The notes under the pieces were generated by a model. The model ran no database searches. It saw only the letters and a program-made list of their open reading frames with translations, and was not told the origin of the DNA. This document shows positions 24,801 through 32,010 of a stretch of DNA of 64,000 nt, in pieces (positions within the stretch are counted from its first letter, which is position 1; the number at the start of each line of letters is the position of its first letter). The stretch is from NCBI RefSeq assembly GCF_000092645.1, contig NC_014165.1:496001-560000 (forward strand), given 5' to 3'. The position numbers and the translations under genes are program-made. Source of the stretch: Thermobispora bispora DSM 43833 (GTDB lineage: Bacteria; Actinomycetota; Actinomycetes; Streptosporangiales; Streptosporangiaceae).

Positions 24801-24917
24801 GTGGCGCAGACGATGGGCGCCTCGTGGCTGGAGACGGTCCTGTCGTGGCCGCGGCGCTTCGTCCTCCCGTTCGACGGTGACGCGCCGACGGAACTTTCCT
24901 TCCCTGATGCGGGATGA
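21813..24917 (+). CDS. Large HerA/VirB4-like (DUF87) P-loop ATPase
   Basis: This is a 1034-residue ATPase of the HerA-FtsK superfamily. The N-terminal part (1-340) is family-specific. Walker A is GATGSGKS (365-372) and Walker B is HVIVIEEAHRLLRN (602-615, Glu607-Glu608). After it come AEQIPTKLVSDVVKNTALKI and the HRLPAEDDRR segment that is typical of HerA/VirB4 sensor regions. A Cys cluster (CGRECRTGKAC) follows near residue 735, perhaps a metal site, then a C-terminal region of about 280 residues of unknown fold. It could pump or remodel DNA or drive secretion. It is the probable motor of the neighbouring membrane proteins. Confidence 0.85.
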   Translation: MHPFPLSGPWYRIQAITAPARSPSAEWDFVTVLPAVLSAAQRNRPFVIGWLSRGAGAPLELITNAGPLEPPRQPKRAATTGDPPPAGPQPLLFPGGARGVEIGDDWLADLADLVWTPCPGRQAPPLQGRAGTDAESGRPTLFESTLVTLMSRPFAWLVIAEPTDLLDAEIAHLRTQLNVLRQYGDASERSRFDVERAERRMQELDAFREAGLWNVRVLAGAANAEELRQIAPVLVGSVEMSHHPYRLRTALSGAGLAGKDSGPGAGPVYAFTEALSLDLRDPTDGAATPFAATAGALAALAGLPHREVPGVRVLDAGFFDVTSEAEVDGSSEVIDLGTIVDGQDRPVGTFRVPLSTINRHVFVTGATGSGKSQTVRHLLEQLTEAGIPWLAIEPAKSEYAAMAGRIEHLAPLTVINPSAPDNVPISVNPLAPEPGYPVQAHIDMVRALFMAAFDAEEPFPQIMSLALQRVYEANGWDVVTGAGIPGAAVQPAVPTLEQLQQHALEVIQEIGYGNEVQADVEGFISLRLRSLRVGSAGRFFEGGHPADIGGLLQRNVVLAIEDVANDEDKAFLMGTLIIRIVEHLRMRARQEPREELAGGLRHVIVIEEAHRLLRNRGAGRASTHAVELLAGMLAEIRAYGEGIIVAEQIPTKLVSDVVKNTALKIVHRLPAEDDRRLVGAAMNLSEDQSRQVVSLRPGYAAVFADGMDRPLRVKIPLGEDRERPMLSPVPPIRGRRSAACGRECRTGKACTLVELREADLLAAAPEWAWLRIWTDTVILAFVTNRPLPGVPRVLADIWAELPPRRRECLLATLIERSVSRRAWSLRTWFDPALLTERAAEVAAGLLDPESVEGELPPMRPGDRPGPSWVIPQVRWLHEVERLFPYGRPAPDLRDPAPPMEYPLFGTDPAGRPYPHPGVNGSVQPEGKGEGAVAVGARVELLGHRAKALRHHPLSMEVDRNRALAWRVILGDDEHEGIQRDITIVAIGVEPHERLRFVAQTMGASWLETVLSWPRRFVLPFDGDAPTELSFPDAG

Positions 24918-24949
24918 GCGGGGGCGGATCGCCGCAATAGGATCTCGAC

Positions 24950-26224
24950 ATGAGTCAGCTTCCGTTGCGGGCGCAGCTCGCCACCGCGCTGGGCCGTACC
25001 GCCGCGACCCTGTCCCGGGCCACCGGCCGCGGCGACGGCTCGGTGATCGGCGGCAGGATCGGGCTCATGCTCGACCCGGACCTGCTGCGCAAGCTGGCGG
25101 CGCACCGCAAGCTCGCCCTGGTCAGCGCGACGAACGGGAAGACCACGACGACCCGCTTGATCGCCGCGGCCCTGCAGGAGCTGGGCGAGGTGGCGACCAA
25201 CGCCTTCGGGGCGAACATGCCGGCGGGTCACGTGACGGCCCTCGCCTCGGCCAAGAACGCGCCGTACGGCGTGCTCGAGGTGGACGAGAAGTACCTCCCC
25301 GAGGTGCTCGACACCACCGGGGCGCAGGTCGTCTGCCTGATGAACCTCAGCCGCGACCAGATGGACCGGGCCGCCGAGATCTGGCTGCTGGCCCAGAAGT
25401 GGCGCCGGGCGCTCAGCGGCAAGCCCGCCCACGCGATCGCCAACTGCGATGACCCGCTGGTGGCCTGGGCCGCCAGCACCGCCGCCCGGGTCACCTGGGT
25501 GGCGGCCGGGCAGCGCTGGCGGGAGGACTCATGGTGCTGCCCGGAGTGCGGCGGCCCGCTCGACCGCCCCGAGCCGGGGACGATCGGCCAGGGGATCGGG
25601 GTCTCGTCGGCCGCCGGCGCCATGTGGGCCTGCCGGGAGTGCACCTTCCACCGCCCGGAGCCGAACTGGGTGCTCGACGGTGAGGAGGTCATCGACCCCC
25701 GGGGCACGCGCTGGCGGCTGGACCTGCAGCTTCCCGGCCAGGCGAACCGGTCGAACGCGGCGATGGCCCTCGCGGTCGCGGCCGCCTTCGGCCTGGAGCC
25801 CGCCCGGGCCCTGCCCCGGCTGCGCACGGTGACCTCGGTGGCCGGGCGGTACACCACGGTCGAGCGGGACGGCCGGGTGCTGCGGCTGCTGCTCGCCAAG
25901 AACCCCGCGGGCTGGCTCGAGGCATTCGACGTGACCGACCCCGCGCTTCCGGTGATCCTCTCGGTCAACGCCCAGGTGCCGGACGGCCGCGACACCTCCT
26001 GGCTGTGGGACGTCGACTACGGCGTGCTCAAGGGCCGCCCCGTGGTCGTCACCGGCGAGCGCCGGCTCGACCTGGCGCTCCGGCTCCACGTGGCCGGGGT
26101 GCCGTTCCAGCTGTGCGACTCGTTCGGTGAGGCGGTCTCCGCCGTGCCCGCCGGCCGGGTCGACGTGATCGCCAACTACACCGCGTTCCAGCAGATCCGA
26201 GCGGAGTTCGGCCGTGCAGTCTGA
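24950..26224 (+). CDS. murT: Lipid II isoglutaminyl synthase, Mur-ligase subunit MurT
   Basis: This is a 424-residue Mur-ligase-like protein that, with GatD, amidates the alpha-carboxyl of D-Glu in lipid II. The ATP motif TNGKTTTT is at residues 61-68. The central domain carries VLEVDEKYLPEV and a four-Cys ribbon (CPEC and CREC) characteristic of MurT. The C-terminal domain is DUF1727, with WLWDVDY as a family mark and the late NYTAFQQIR segment. The start is leaderless: TAGGAT (24938-24943) plus 6 nt. The 3' end overlaps gatD by 11 nt. This is a housekeeping cell-wall function of Gram-positive bacteria. Confidence 0.95.
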   Translation: MSQLPLRAQLATALGRTAATLSRATGRGDGSVIGGRIGLMLDPDLLRKLAAHRKLALVSATNGKTTTTRLIAAALQELGEVATNAFGANMPAGHVTALASAKNAPYGVLEVDEKYLPEVLDTTGAQVVCLMNLSRDQMDRAAEIWLLAQKWRRALSGKPAHAIANCDDPLVAWAASTAARVTWVAAGQRWREDSWCCPECGGPLDRPEPGTIGQGIGVSSAAGAMWACRECTFHRPEPNWVLDGEEVIDPRGTRWRLDLQLPGQANRSNAAMALAVAAAFGLEPARALPRLRTVTSVAGRYTTVERDGRVLRLLLAKNPAGWLEAFDVTDPALPVILSVNAQVPDGRDTSWLWDVDYGVLKGRPVVVTGERRLDLALRLHVAGVPFQLCDSFGEAVSAVPAGRVDVIANYTAFQQIRAEFGRAV

Positions 26225-26921
26225 CCTGTGCCTCGTCTGGATCTATCCCGACCTGCTCAGCACCTACGGCGACCAGGGCAACGTTCTGGTGCTCGAGCAC
26301 CGGGCGCGGGCCCGGGGGATCCCGGCCCGGACGATCCACGTCCGCTCCTCCGACCCGGTCCCCCAGCAGGGGCACATCTACCTGATCGGAGGCGGTGAGG
26401 ACCGGCCCCAGATCCTCGCCACCGAGCGGCTGCGCCGGGACGGCGGCCTGCACGCCGCGGTCGCCAACGGCGCGGTGGTGTTCGCGGTCTGCGCGGGTTA
26501 CCAGCTCATCGGCCGGGTGTACGCCGGGGACGAGGGCCAGCCGGTGGAGGGCGTCGGCCTGCTCGACATCAGCTCCGGCCGCGGCCAGCGGCGGGCCGTG
26601 GGCGAGCTCGCCGCCGAGCCCGACCCCGCGCTCGGCCTGCCCACGCTCACCGGGTTCGAGAACCACATGGGGGTGACCACGCTCGGCCCCGGGGTGCGGC
26701 CGCTCGCCCGCACGGTCGCCGGGGTCGGCAACGGCGACGGCACCGAGGGGTGCTACGCGGGGCGGGTGGTCGGCACCTACATGCACGGCCCGGCGCTCGC
26801 CCGCAACCCCGCCCTGGCCGACCTGCTGCTGAGCTGGGTCGTGGGGGCGCTCCCGCCCATGGACGACACGTGGTACGAGCGGCTGCGCCAGGAGCGGCTC
26901 GCCGCCGTGCTCTCCAAGTGA
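26214..26921 (+). CDS. gatD: Lipid II isoglutaminyl synthase, glutaminase subunit GatD
   Basis: This 235-residue class I glutamine amidotransferase releases ammonia from Gln for MurT. The nucleophile is Cys93 in AVCAGYQLIG and the catalytic His is His190 in YMHGPALARNP. The N terminus WIYPDLLSTYGDQGN is typical of GatD. It starts with GTG inside the end of murT, so the two subunits are co-translated. The family length is matched. Confidence 0.95.
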   Translation: MQSDLCLVWIYPDLLSTYGDQGNVLVLEHRARARGIPARTIHVRSSDPVPQQGHIYLIGGGEDRPQILATERLRRDGGLHAAVANGAVVFAVCAGYQLIGRVYAGDEGQPVEGVGLLDISSGRGQRRAVGELAAEPDPALGLPTLTGFENHMGVTTLGPGVRPLARTVAGVGNGDGTEGCYAGRVVGTYMHGPALARNPALADLLLSWVVGALPPMDDTWYERLRQERLAAVLSK

Positions 26922-27294
26922 CGGAACGCCGCGGCCCGGTGGGCCTTCGGTACGGCGCCGCCGGGGAGCGCCGCCGCGCCGTGGCGCGGACCGGCTGAGG
27001 CGGCCGCGCCGCGGCCCCGCTCCCGGTCCTTGCCGGCGGCGGAGGCGCGCCGGAGATGCCCCTCCGGGCCGAGGGCGCGCGGGGAGGCGTGGGCAGGCCG
27101 GCGCGGCCTCACCCGTGGTCTCTCCATGGCGCCACCGGGCGTACCCGGGAGCTCAGCGCGTGGCCGTCACGGAGCAGCGCGAGCAGGCCGGTGCGGTCCC
27201 GCGCGTGGTCCCTCCGCCGCGGTGCCGGGGCGTACCCGGGAGCCCAAGTGCGCGGCCGTGAATGGGCGACCGGGCCGGTGCCGGCACGGCCGCC
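26922..27294. other. Intergenic region with a degenerate 90-bp duplication
   Basis: About 370 bp without a credible gene. Two imperfect copies of a block of about 90 bp, starting at CGTGGTC 27114 and 27204 and sharing a GGGCGTACCCGGGAGC core (27137-27152 and 27228-27243), lie in tandem. Open frames across it look like noise. Confidence 0.5.
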
Positions 27295-27657
27295 TCAGTA
27301 GACGAGGGCCTGCGCCCCCTCGGCGAGCACCTCTTCGACGAACGTGGGCGCGCCCGCGATCCGGATCCCCTCGATCACGTCGTCCACGGTGATCCCGCGG
27401 CGGGCGGCGCACTGGGTGCACAGGGTGACCTTGCCACCGGTGAGCACCGCATCGAGCAGGTCCTCCAGCGGGGTCGCCTCCGGCAGGCGGAACTCCTTCG
27501 CCCGGCCGGGGAGCGCGAACCAGGCGGACTCGCCGGTGAGCCAGAGCGAGACCGGGACACCGCTCGCCACCGCGGCCGCCGCCACGGTGAAGGCCTGGTT
27601 GCACCGCTCGGGCGCGTCCATGCCCGCCGTCACCTTGATCACAAGAGAGCGTGCCAT
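27295..27657 (-). CDS. DsrE/DsrF-family sulfur relay-type protein
   Basis: This 120-residue protein of the DsrE-like fold (LVIKVTAGMDAPERCNQAF at the N terminus; CTQCAARRGI in the middle) has the position-conserved Cys pair used by some members for persulfide transfer. It begins at ATG 27657, 6 nt after a TAGGCT hexamer, so it is leaderless. It is a single gene, transcribed against its neighbours. Actinobacterial members are mostly uncharacterised. A sulfur-related or peroxiredoxin-like role is inferred from the fold and Cys residues only. Confidence 0.85.
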   Translation of the reverse strand: MARSLVIKVTAGMDAPERCNQAFTVAAAAVASGVPVSLWLTGESAWFALPGRAKEFRLPEATPLEDLLDAVLTGGKVTLCTQCAARRGITVDDVIEGIRIAGAPTFVEEVLAEGAQALVY

Positions 27658-28034
27658 GCTCGCAGCCTAGTCCGGCCCCGCCGCCCTCGGTGGAGCGGCC
27701 GCCGTGTCCGCCGGATCGGCTCCCGGATCGGTGGACGCATGGCATCGGTGGACGCCGGGCATCTGTGAACGCCGGACGGGGGCGGCCGATGGCGTGCGGC
27801 CACCGATCCGCGGCATCCAGGCCACCTTTGCCGGTGCTCATGCCCGTGGGCCGGGCGGGATGCCGGTGGGGCGGGCGGGATGCCGGCGCCCGCCGGCCGT
27901 ACCGCAGCCGCGGGGCGTCCGCGCCGGCGGCGGTGACGTGCCGATCGCGCCCGCGCCGGCGGCGAGGGCATGCGCCGCGTCGCCGGGTCGGCCGTACGGC
28001 CCGTAGCCATGCCGCGGGCACCCGTCCGGGCCTC
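27658..28034. other. Intergenic region with short direct repeats
   Basis: About 380 bp between divergent leaderless genes. It contains short direct repeats (a CGGTGGACGC-type unit near 27730-27760 and GGGCGGGATGCCGG twice near 27855-27890) but no convincing gene. Confidence 0.5.
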
Positions 28035-28047
28035 TAGGCTCGGGTGC

Positions 28048-28545
28048 ATGGACGTTCACCCCGAGCTCGAACCGATCGCATTCCTCCTCGGCCGCTGGGA
28101 AGGCGCGGGTGTGATCGGTTATCCCACGATCGAGAGCGCGAACTTCGGCCAGGAGGTGGTGTTCGGGCACAACGGGAAACCGTTCCTGACCTACCAGAGC
28201 CGCACCTGGCTGCTCGACAGGGACGGCAACCGGGTGCGCCCGCTGGCCATGGAGTCCGGCTTCTGGCGGATGCTGCCCGACCGGCAGGTCGAGGTCTGTC
28301 TCAGCCACCCGACGGGCATCGTGGAGATCTACGTCGGCGAGGTCGTCTTCCACAAGATCGAGCTGCACACCGACGTGGTCGCCCGTACCGTGACCGCGAA
28401 GGAGTACAACGCCGGGCGCCGGCTCTACGGCCTGGTCAACGGCAACCTCATGTACGCCTTCGACATGGCGGCGATGGGCCAGTCGCTCCAGGCGCACGCC
28501 TCGGCCGAGCTGAAGAAGGTGGCGGACTTCGTCCCCGGCGAGTGA
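28048..28545 (+). CDS. Nitrobindin (FABP-like heme protein)
   Basis: This 165-residue beta-barrel protein of the nitrobindin/DUF1794 family binds heme b and can isomerise peroxynitrite. Signatures are IAFLLGRWEGAGV at the N terminus (GxWxGxG motif), YQSRTWLLD and MESGFWRM in the middle, and a proximal heme-binding His in the last third (ELHTDVVAR or HASAELKKVA; which one is not certain). The start is leaderless, TAGGCT (28035-28040) plus 7 nt. It precedes a Fur-family gene, an order I recall from other actinobacteria. Confidence 0.9.
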   Translation: MDVHPELEPIAFLLGRWEGAGVIGYPTIESANFGQEVVFGHNGKPFLTYQSRTWLLDRDGNRVRPLAMESGFWRMLPDRQVEVCLSHPTGIVEIYVGEVVFHKIELHTDVVARTVTAKEYNAGRRLYGLVNGNLMYAFDMAAMGQSLQAHASAELKKVADFVPGE

Positions 28546-28898
28546 CCCCGCCCGCGGCGTGGGAAGCGCCGGAGTGGGCCTGCGGGTGGAGAAGCGTGAA
28601 GAACCCCGGGCGCGCTTCCGCCGGAGGCGGGCCGGTTGGACCTGGGCCGAGAGCGTGCTCGGCCACCGGCTGCCCGGGGTCCGGTGCCTGCTGTGGATTC
28701 GCCGGGACGTCACCGACATCCAGGCGGAGGCCTAGACGGGGGCGTCCTAGCGGACAGTCACCTCGCCGGTCCGATAACTGTCGATCATTGTCTGGACCAC
28801 CTCCTTTCTGGCGTGCTTGCACGCTATGCGACCGGATCCGGAAGGGCAATCGAATATTCCGCCGATCCGGGCGCAGGACTCCCAGAGGCGGCGAACCG
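28546..28898. other. Intergenic region with a palindromic operator candidate
   Basis: About 350 bp upstream of fur. GCGTGC-TT-GCACGC (28811-28824) is a perfect 6-bp palindrome about 75 nt upstream of the fur -10. Near 28775 an imperfect dyad (GATAACTG..CATTGTC) is weakly Fur-box-like. No gene was recognised. Confidence 0.4.
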
Positions 28899-28910
28899 TA
28901 AACTCGGGTC

Positions 28911-29321
28911 ATGGCCAAGGCATGGCACGAGGAACTGCGGGCGCGCGGTTACCGGATCACCCCTCAGCGGCAGCTCGTGCTCGAAGCGGTCGCCAAGCTG
29001 GGGCACGCGACGCCGGAGGACATCTGTGCCGAGGTCCGGGAGACGGCACGCGGGATCAACATCTCGACCGTCTACCGCACGCTCGAGCTCCTTGAGAAGC
29101 TCGGCCTGGTCACGCACACGCACCTCAACCGGAACGCCCCCACCTATCACCTGGCCTCCGAGGCCGATCACGTGCACCTCGTCTGCCGGGGCTGCGGGGA
29201 GGTGACGGAGGTCTCGCCGGACATGGCCGCGGGGCTCGTGTCGAGCCTCGAGGAGAAGCTCGGTTTCGAGACCGATATCAGTCACCTCACCGTCTACGGC
29301 CACTGCCGTAACTGCCGTTGA
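28911..29321 (+). CDS. Fur-family metalloregulator
   Basis: This is a 136-residue ferric-uptake-type repressor. The N-terminal winged helix has YRITPQRQLVLEAV and NISTVYRTLELLEKLGLV. The dimerisation domain contains the HVHLVCRGCGEVTEV metal motif and ends in two Cys (GHCRNCR), giving CxxC pairs for structural zinc. Subtype (Fur, Zur or Nur) is not decided by sequence alone; the second CxxC at the C terminus is common in Zur and Fur of actinobacteria. The start is leaderless: TAAACT (28899-28904) plus 6 nt. Confidence 0.92.
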   Translation: MAKAWHEELRARGYRITPQRQLVLEAVAKLGHATPEDICAEVRETARGINISTVYRTLELLEKLGLVTHTHLNRNAPTYHLASEADHVHLVCRGCGEVTEVSPDMAAGLVSSLEEKLGFETDISHLTVYGHCRNCR

Positions 29322-29418
29322 TTCTTCGTAATTTTTATCTAATTTGTCATGGTTTGTCCTATATTGTCGTGCCTGTACTGTGGCGCCAAGGGGGCATTGC
29401 CGGCGCTGAGGAGTAGTA

Positions 29419-30258
29419 GTGACCGTCCAGGCAGAAGCAGCCATCCGGCGCACCAAGGAACTCTTCCTGGAGCAAGACGGACGGCTGCTCGATCAATGGT
29501 CCGAAAAGGCGAACATCTCCGCCGATGAGCTCCGCGAGCTCTACCGTGCCCTGCGCACCGCGCTCTCCGGCAAGGAAGAGGACTTCACCGACGTACGCGG
29601 GCTGCTCGCCGAGTTCTCCCGGACCCGGGTCCGGCAGGGGTACACGCCCTCGGAAACCGCGCGGACGGTGTTCGCGCTCAAGGACGCGATGTACGAGATC
29701 GTCGAGGCCGACGGCAGCCCCGAGGCGCTCCGCGGGTTCGCGTGGTTCTCGCGGCTCGTCGACGACCTCGGCCTGTTCACCTTCGAGACCTTCTCCAACG
29801 CCCGGGAGAAGATCATCCTTGACCAGACCGAGCAGCTCCTGGAGCTCTCCACGCCCGTGGTGAAGCTGTGGGAGGGCATCGTCGCGGTGCCGCTCGTCGG
29901 CACCCTCGACTCGGCCCGGACCCAGGTCGTGATGGAGAAGCTGCTGCAGACCCTGATGGAGACGGGCTCACAGCACGCCGTCATCGACATCACCGGGGTC
30001 CCGGCCGTGGACACCCAGGTCGCCCACCACCTGCTGAAGACGGTGATGGCGGCCCGGCTGATGGGCGCCGAGTGCGTGATCTCCGGGATCCGCCCGCAGA
30101 TCGCGCACACCATCGTCACGCTCGGCATCGAGTTCGGTGACATCGTCACCAAGGCCTCGCTCGCCGACGCGCTGGCGCACGCGCTCCGCAGAAGCGGCGC
30201 CGAGATCAAGGTCAACGGCCGCCGGCCCGACGAGGAAGAGACCGAGAGCAGCCCATGA
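29419..30258 (+). CDS. rsbR: RsbR-type stressosome protein (RsbRD-STAS)
   Basis: This 279-residue protein has an N-terminal helical RsbRD-type sensory domain (about 1-140) and a C-terminal STAS domain (about 150-265) with IDITGVPAVDTQVAHHLLKT. In stressosomes RsbR binds RsbS, captures RsbT and releases it when the signal arrives; the STAS Thr residues are the phosphorylation targets. GTG 29419 follows a GAGGAG site. The region upstream is AT-rich (29322-29385), which marks a regulated promoter. First gene of a six-gene operon in which every junction overlaps or nearly overlaps. Confidence 0.9.
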   Translation: MTVQAEAAIRRTKELFLEQDGRLLDQWSEKANISADELRELYRALRTALSGKEEDFTDVRGLLAEFSRTRVRQGYTPSETARTVFALKDAMYEIVEADGSPEALRGFAWFSRLVDDLGLFTFETFSNAREKIILDQTEQLLELSTPVVKLWEGIVAVPLVGTLDSARTQVVMEKLLQTLMETGSQHAVIDITGVPAVDTQVAHHLLKTVMAARLMGAECVISGIRPQIAHTIVTLGIEFGDIVTKASLADALAHALRRSGAEIKVNGRRPDEEETESSP

Positions 30259-30617
30259 CCCGCCCGCCGATCCTGAAGCTGGGCGACATCCTGATCGTCT
30301 CGATCCAGACCGACCTCGACGACCAGGAGGCCGTGGCGCTTCAGGACGACCTCGCGGAGGCCGCCGTCGCCTCGGGGGCGCGCGGCGTCATCATCGACAT
30401 CACCGCCGTCGACGTCGTCGACTCCTTCATCGGCCGCACCTTCGCCACCATCGCCGCCATCACCCGCATCCTCGACGCGGAGACCGTGGTGGTCGGCATG
30501 CAGCCGGCCGTCGCGATCACGATGGTGGAACTGGGGCTCTCCATGGGCGGGGTGCGCACCGCCCTCAACCTCACCCAGGCCATCGAGATGCTCAACCATG
30601 CCCGGAGCCCTGGGTGA
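30255..30617 (+). CDS. rsbS: RsbS-type stressosome STAS protein
   Basis: This 120-residue single STAS domain protein has the phosphorylatable Ser57 in VDVVDSFIGR, equivalent to the Ser59 region of Bacillus RsbS. It opens with PILKLGDILIVSIQTDL, diagnostic of RsbS. It overlaps rsbR by ATGA and rsbT by GTGA. RsbS forms the stressosome core with RsbR and holds RsbT until it is phosphorylated. Confidence 0.93.
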   Translation: MTRPPILKLGDILIVSIQTDLDDQEAVALQDDLAEAAVASGARGVIIDITAVDVVDSFIGRTFATIAAITRILDAETVVVGMQPAVAITMVELGLSMGGVRTALNLTQAIEMLNHARSPG

Positions 30618-31018
30618 GCACCGAGCCGCAGGAACTGACCATCGCCACCAACGGCGACATCGTCCAGGCGCGCCGGCAAGTCCGGATCGCCGCGGCGGAG
30701 CTGGGGCTGTCGCTGGTCGACCAGACCAAGGTGGTGACCGTGGCGAGCGAGCTGGCCCGGAACGCCCTGGTGCACGCGGGCGGCGGCCACATGCGGGTCG
30801 AGGTCGTGCACAACGGACCCCGCCGGGGCCTTCGGCTGACCGTGGTCGATGAAGGGCCCGGCATCGAGGACATCGAGCAGGCGCTGACCGAGGGCTTCAG
30901 CACCGCCAACGGCCTCGGGCTGGGCCTCAGCGGGTCGCGCCGCCTCGTCGACGAATTCGACCTGGTCTCGGCACCCCAGCAGGGCACGCGGGTGACGGTG
31001 ATCAAATGGGCGCGGTGA
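30614..31018 (+). CDS. rsbT: RsbT-type serine/threonine kinase
   Basis: This is a 134-residue GHKL-type kinase. The N box is ASELARNALVHAG, followed by the ATP lid VVDEGPGIEDIEQALTEGFS and GLGLGLSGSRRLVDEF, typical of RsbT. It phosphorylates RsbR and RsbS and then, once free, activates a downstream phosphatase. GTG 30614 overlaps the rsbS stop codon. In Bacillus the RsbT target is RsbU; here the PP2C protein at 33682 or another phosphatase is the candidate target. Confidence 0.93.
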   Translation: MSTEPQELTIATNGDIVQARRQVRIAAAELGLSLVDQTKVVTVASELARNALVHAGGGHMRVEVVHNGPRRGLRLTVVDEGPGIEDIEQALTEGFSTANGLGLGLSGSRRLVDEFDLVSAPQQGTRVTVIKWAR

Positions 31019-32010
31019 TGGACGGCCGGGCGGACGTGTGGATCCGCACCGAGGACCCGAGCGCGGTCGGTGCGGTCCGCCGGGCCGCGGCCGAGCTCGC
31101 CAGGGAGGCCGGTTTCGACGCGACCCGGACCGGTGAGGTCGGGGTGGCCGTGACCGAGGCCGTCTCGAACCTGGTCAAGCACGCGGTGGACGGCGTCGTC
31201 CTGCTCCGCCCGCACCCGGAGATGGCCCGCGCGGTGGAGCTCGTGGCCATCGACAGCGGGCCCGGCATCGCCGACCTCGGTCAGGCGCTGCGCGACGGCT
31301 ACTCCACCACCGGCACCCTGGGGATCGGCCTGGGGGCGATCCGGCGCCTCGCCTCACGGCTGGACGCCTACTCCCTCCCGGGCCGGGGCAGCGTGCTCGT
31401 GGCGGTCTTCACCCCGCACGGCATGCCGGCGCCGCCGCAGCGGTGCAGCGGGCTGTGCCGCCCGATCGGGGAGGAGGTGGTGTGCGGGGACGCCTTCGCG
31501 TTCGTGGCGACCGAGGACTCGGTGATCGTCACCGTCTGCGACGGGCTGGGGCACGGCGGTGCCGCGGCACAGGCGTCCCAGCAGGCGGTACGGATCTTCC
31601 TCAAGCAGCCGCACATGTCACCCGCCGAGATCCTGGAGCGCGTCCACCGCGGGCTGGGGCAGACCAGGGGCGGCGCGGTCGCGGTCGGCCTGGTGCGGCC
31701 GGGGTCGGTGTCCTTCGCCGGGCTGGGCAACGTCTCCGGGTTGATCGTCACCGCCGAGGGCAAGGTGGCGATGACCTCCCAGCCGGGGATCGCCGGCCAC
31801 CCGGGCGGGCTCACGCACCAGTACGAGTACCCGCTGCCGCAGCACGCGGTCGTGGTCTTCCACTCCGACGGTCTCTCGGACCGCTGGGAGCCCACGACCT
31901 TCCCCGGCCTGCTCACCCACTCGCCGGCCGTCATCTGCGCCACCCTGCTGCGCGATGTGGGCACCCGGCGGGACGACGCGTGCGTGGTGGCGGTGAGGGC
32001 GCGGCCATGA
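31006..32010 (+). CDS. Fused RsbT/RsbW-like kinase and RsbX/SpoIIE-like phosphatase
   Basis: This 334-residue protein joins two stressosome activities. Residues about 1-130 are a second GHKL domain (TEAVSNLVKHAV, DSGPGIADLGQALRDGYS, GTLGIGLGAIRRL). Residues about 140-334 are an RsbX-like PP2C domain (GEEVVCGDAFAF, VTVCDGLGHGGAAAQAS, VFHSDGLSDRW). RsbX resets the stressosome by dephosphorylating RsbR and RsbS, so one chain may both phosphorylate and dephosphorylate. The ATG at 31006 overlaps rsbT by 13 nt; ATG 31018, overlapping the rsbT stop by one base, is an alternative. Confidence 0.9.
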   Translation: MGAVMDGRADVWIRTEDPSAVGAVRRAAAELAREAGFDATRTGEVGVAVTEAVSNLVKHAVDGVVLLRPHPEMARAVELVAIDSGPGIADLGQALRDGYSTTGTLGIGLGAIRRLASRLDAYSLPGRGSVLVAVFTPHGMPAPPQRCSGLCRPIGEEVVCGDAFAFVATEDSVIVTVCDGLGHGGAAAQASQQAVRIFLKQPHMSPAEILERVHRGLGQTRGGAVAVGLVRPGSVSFAGLGNVSGLIVTAEGKVAMTSQPGIAGHPGGLTHQYEYPLPQHAVVVFHSDGLSDRWEPTTFPGLLTHSPAVICATLLRDVGTRRDDACVVAVRARP

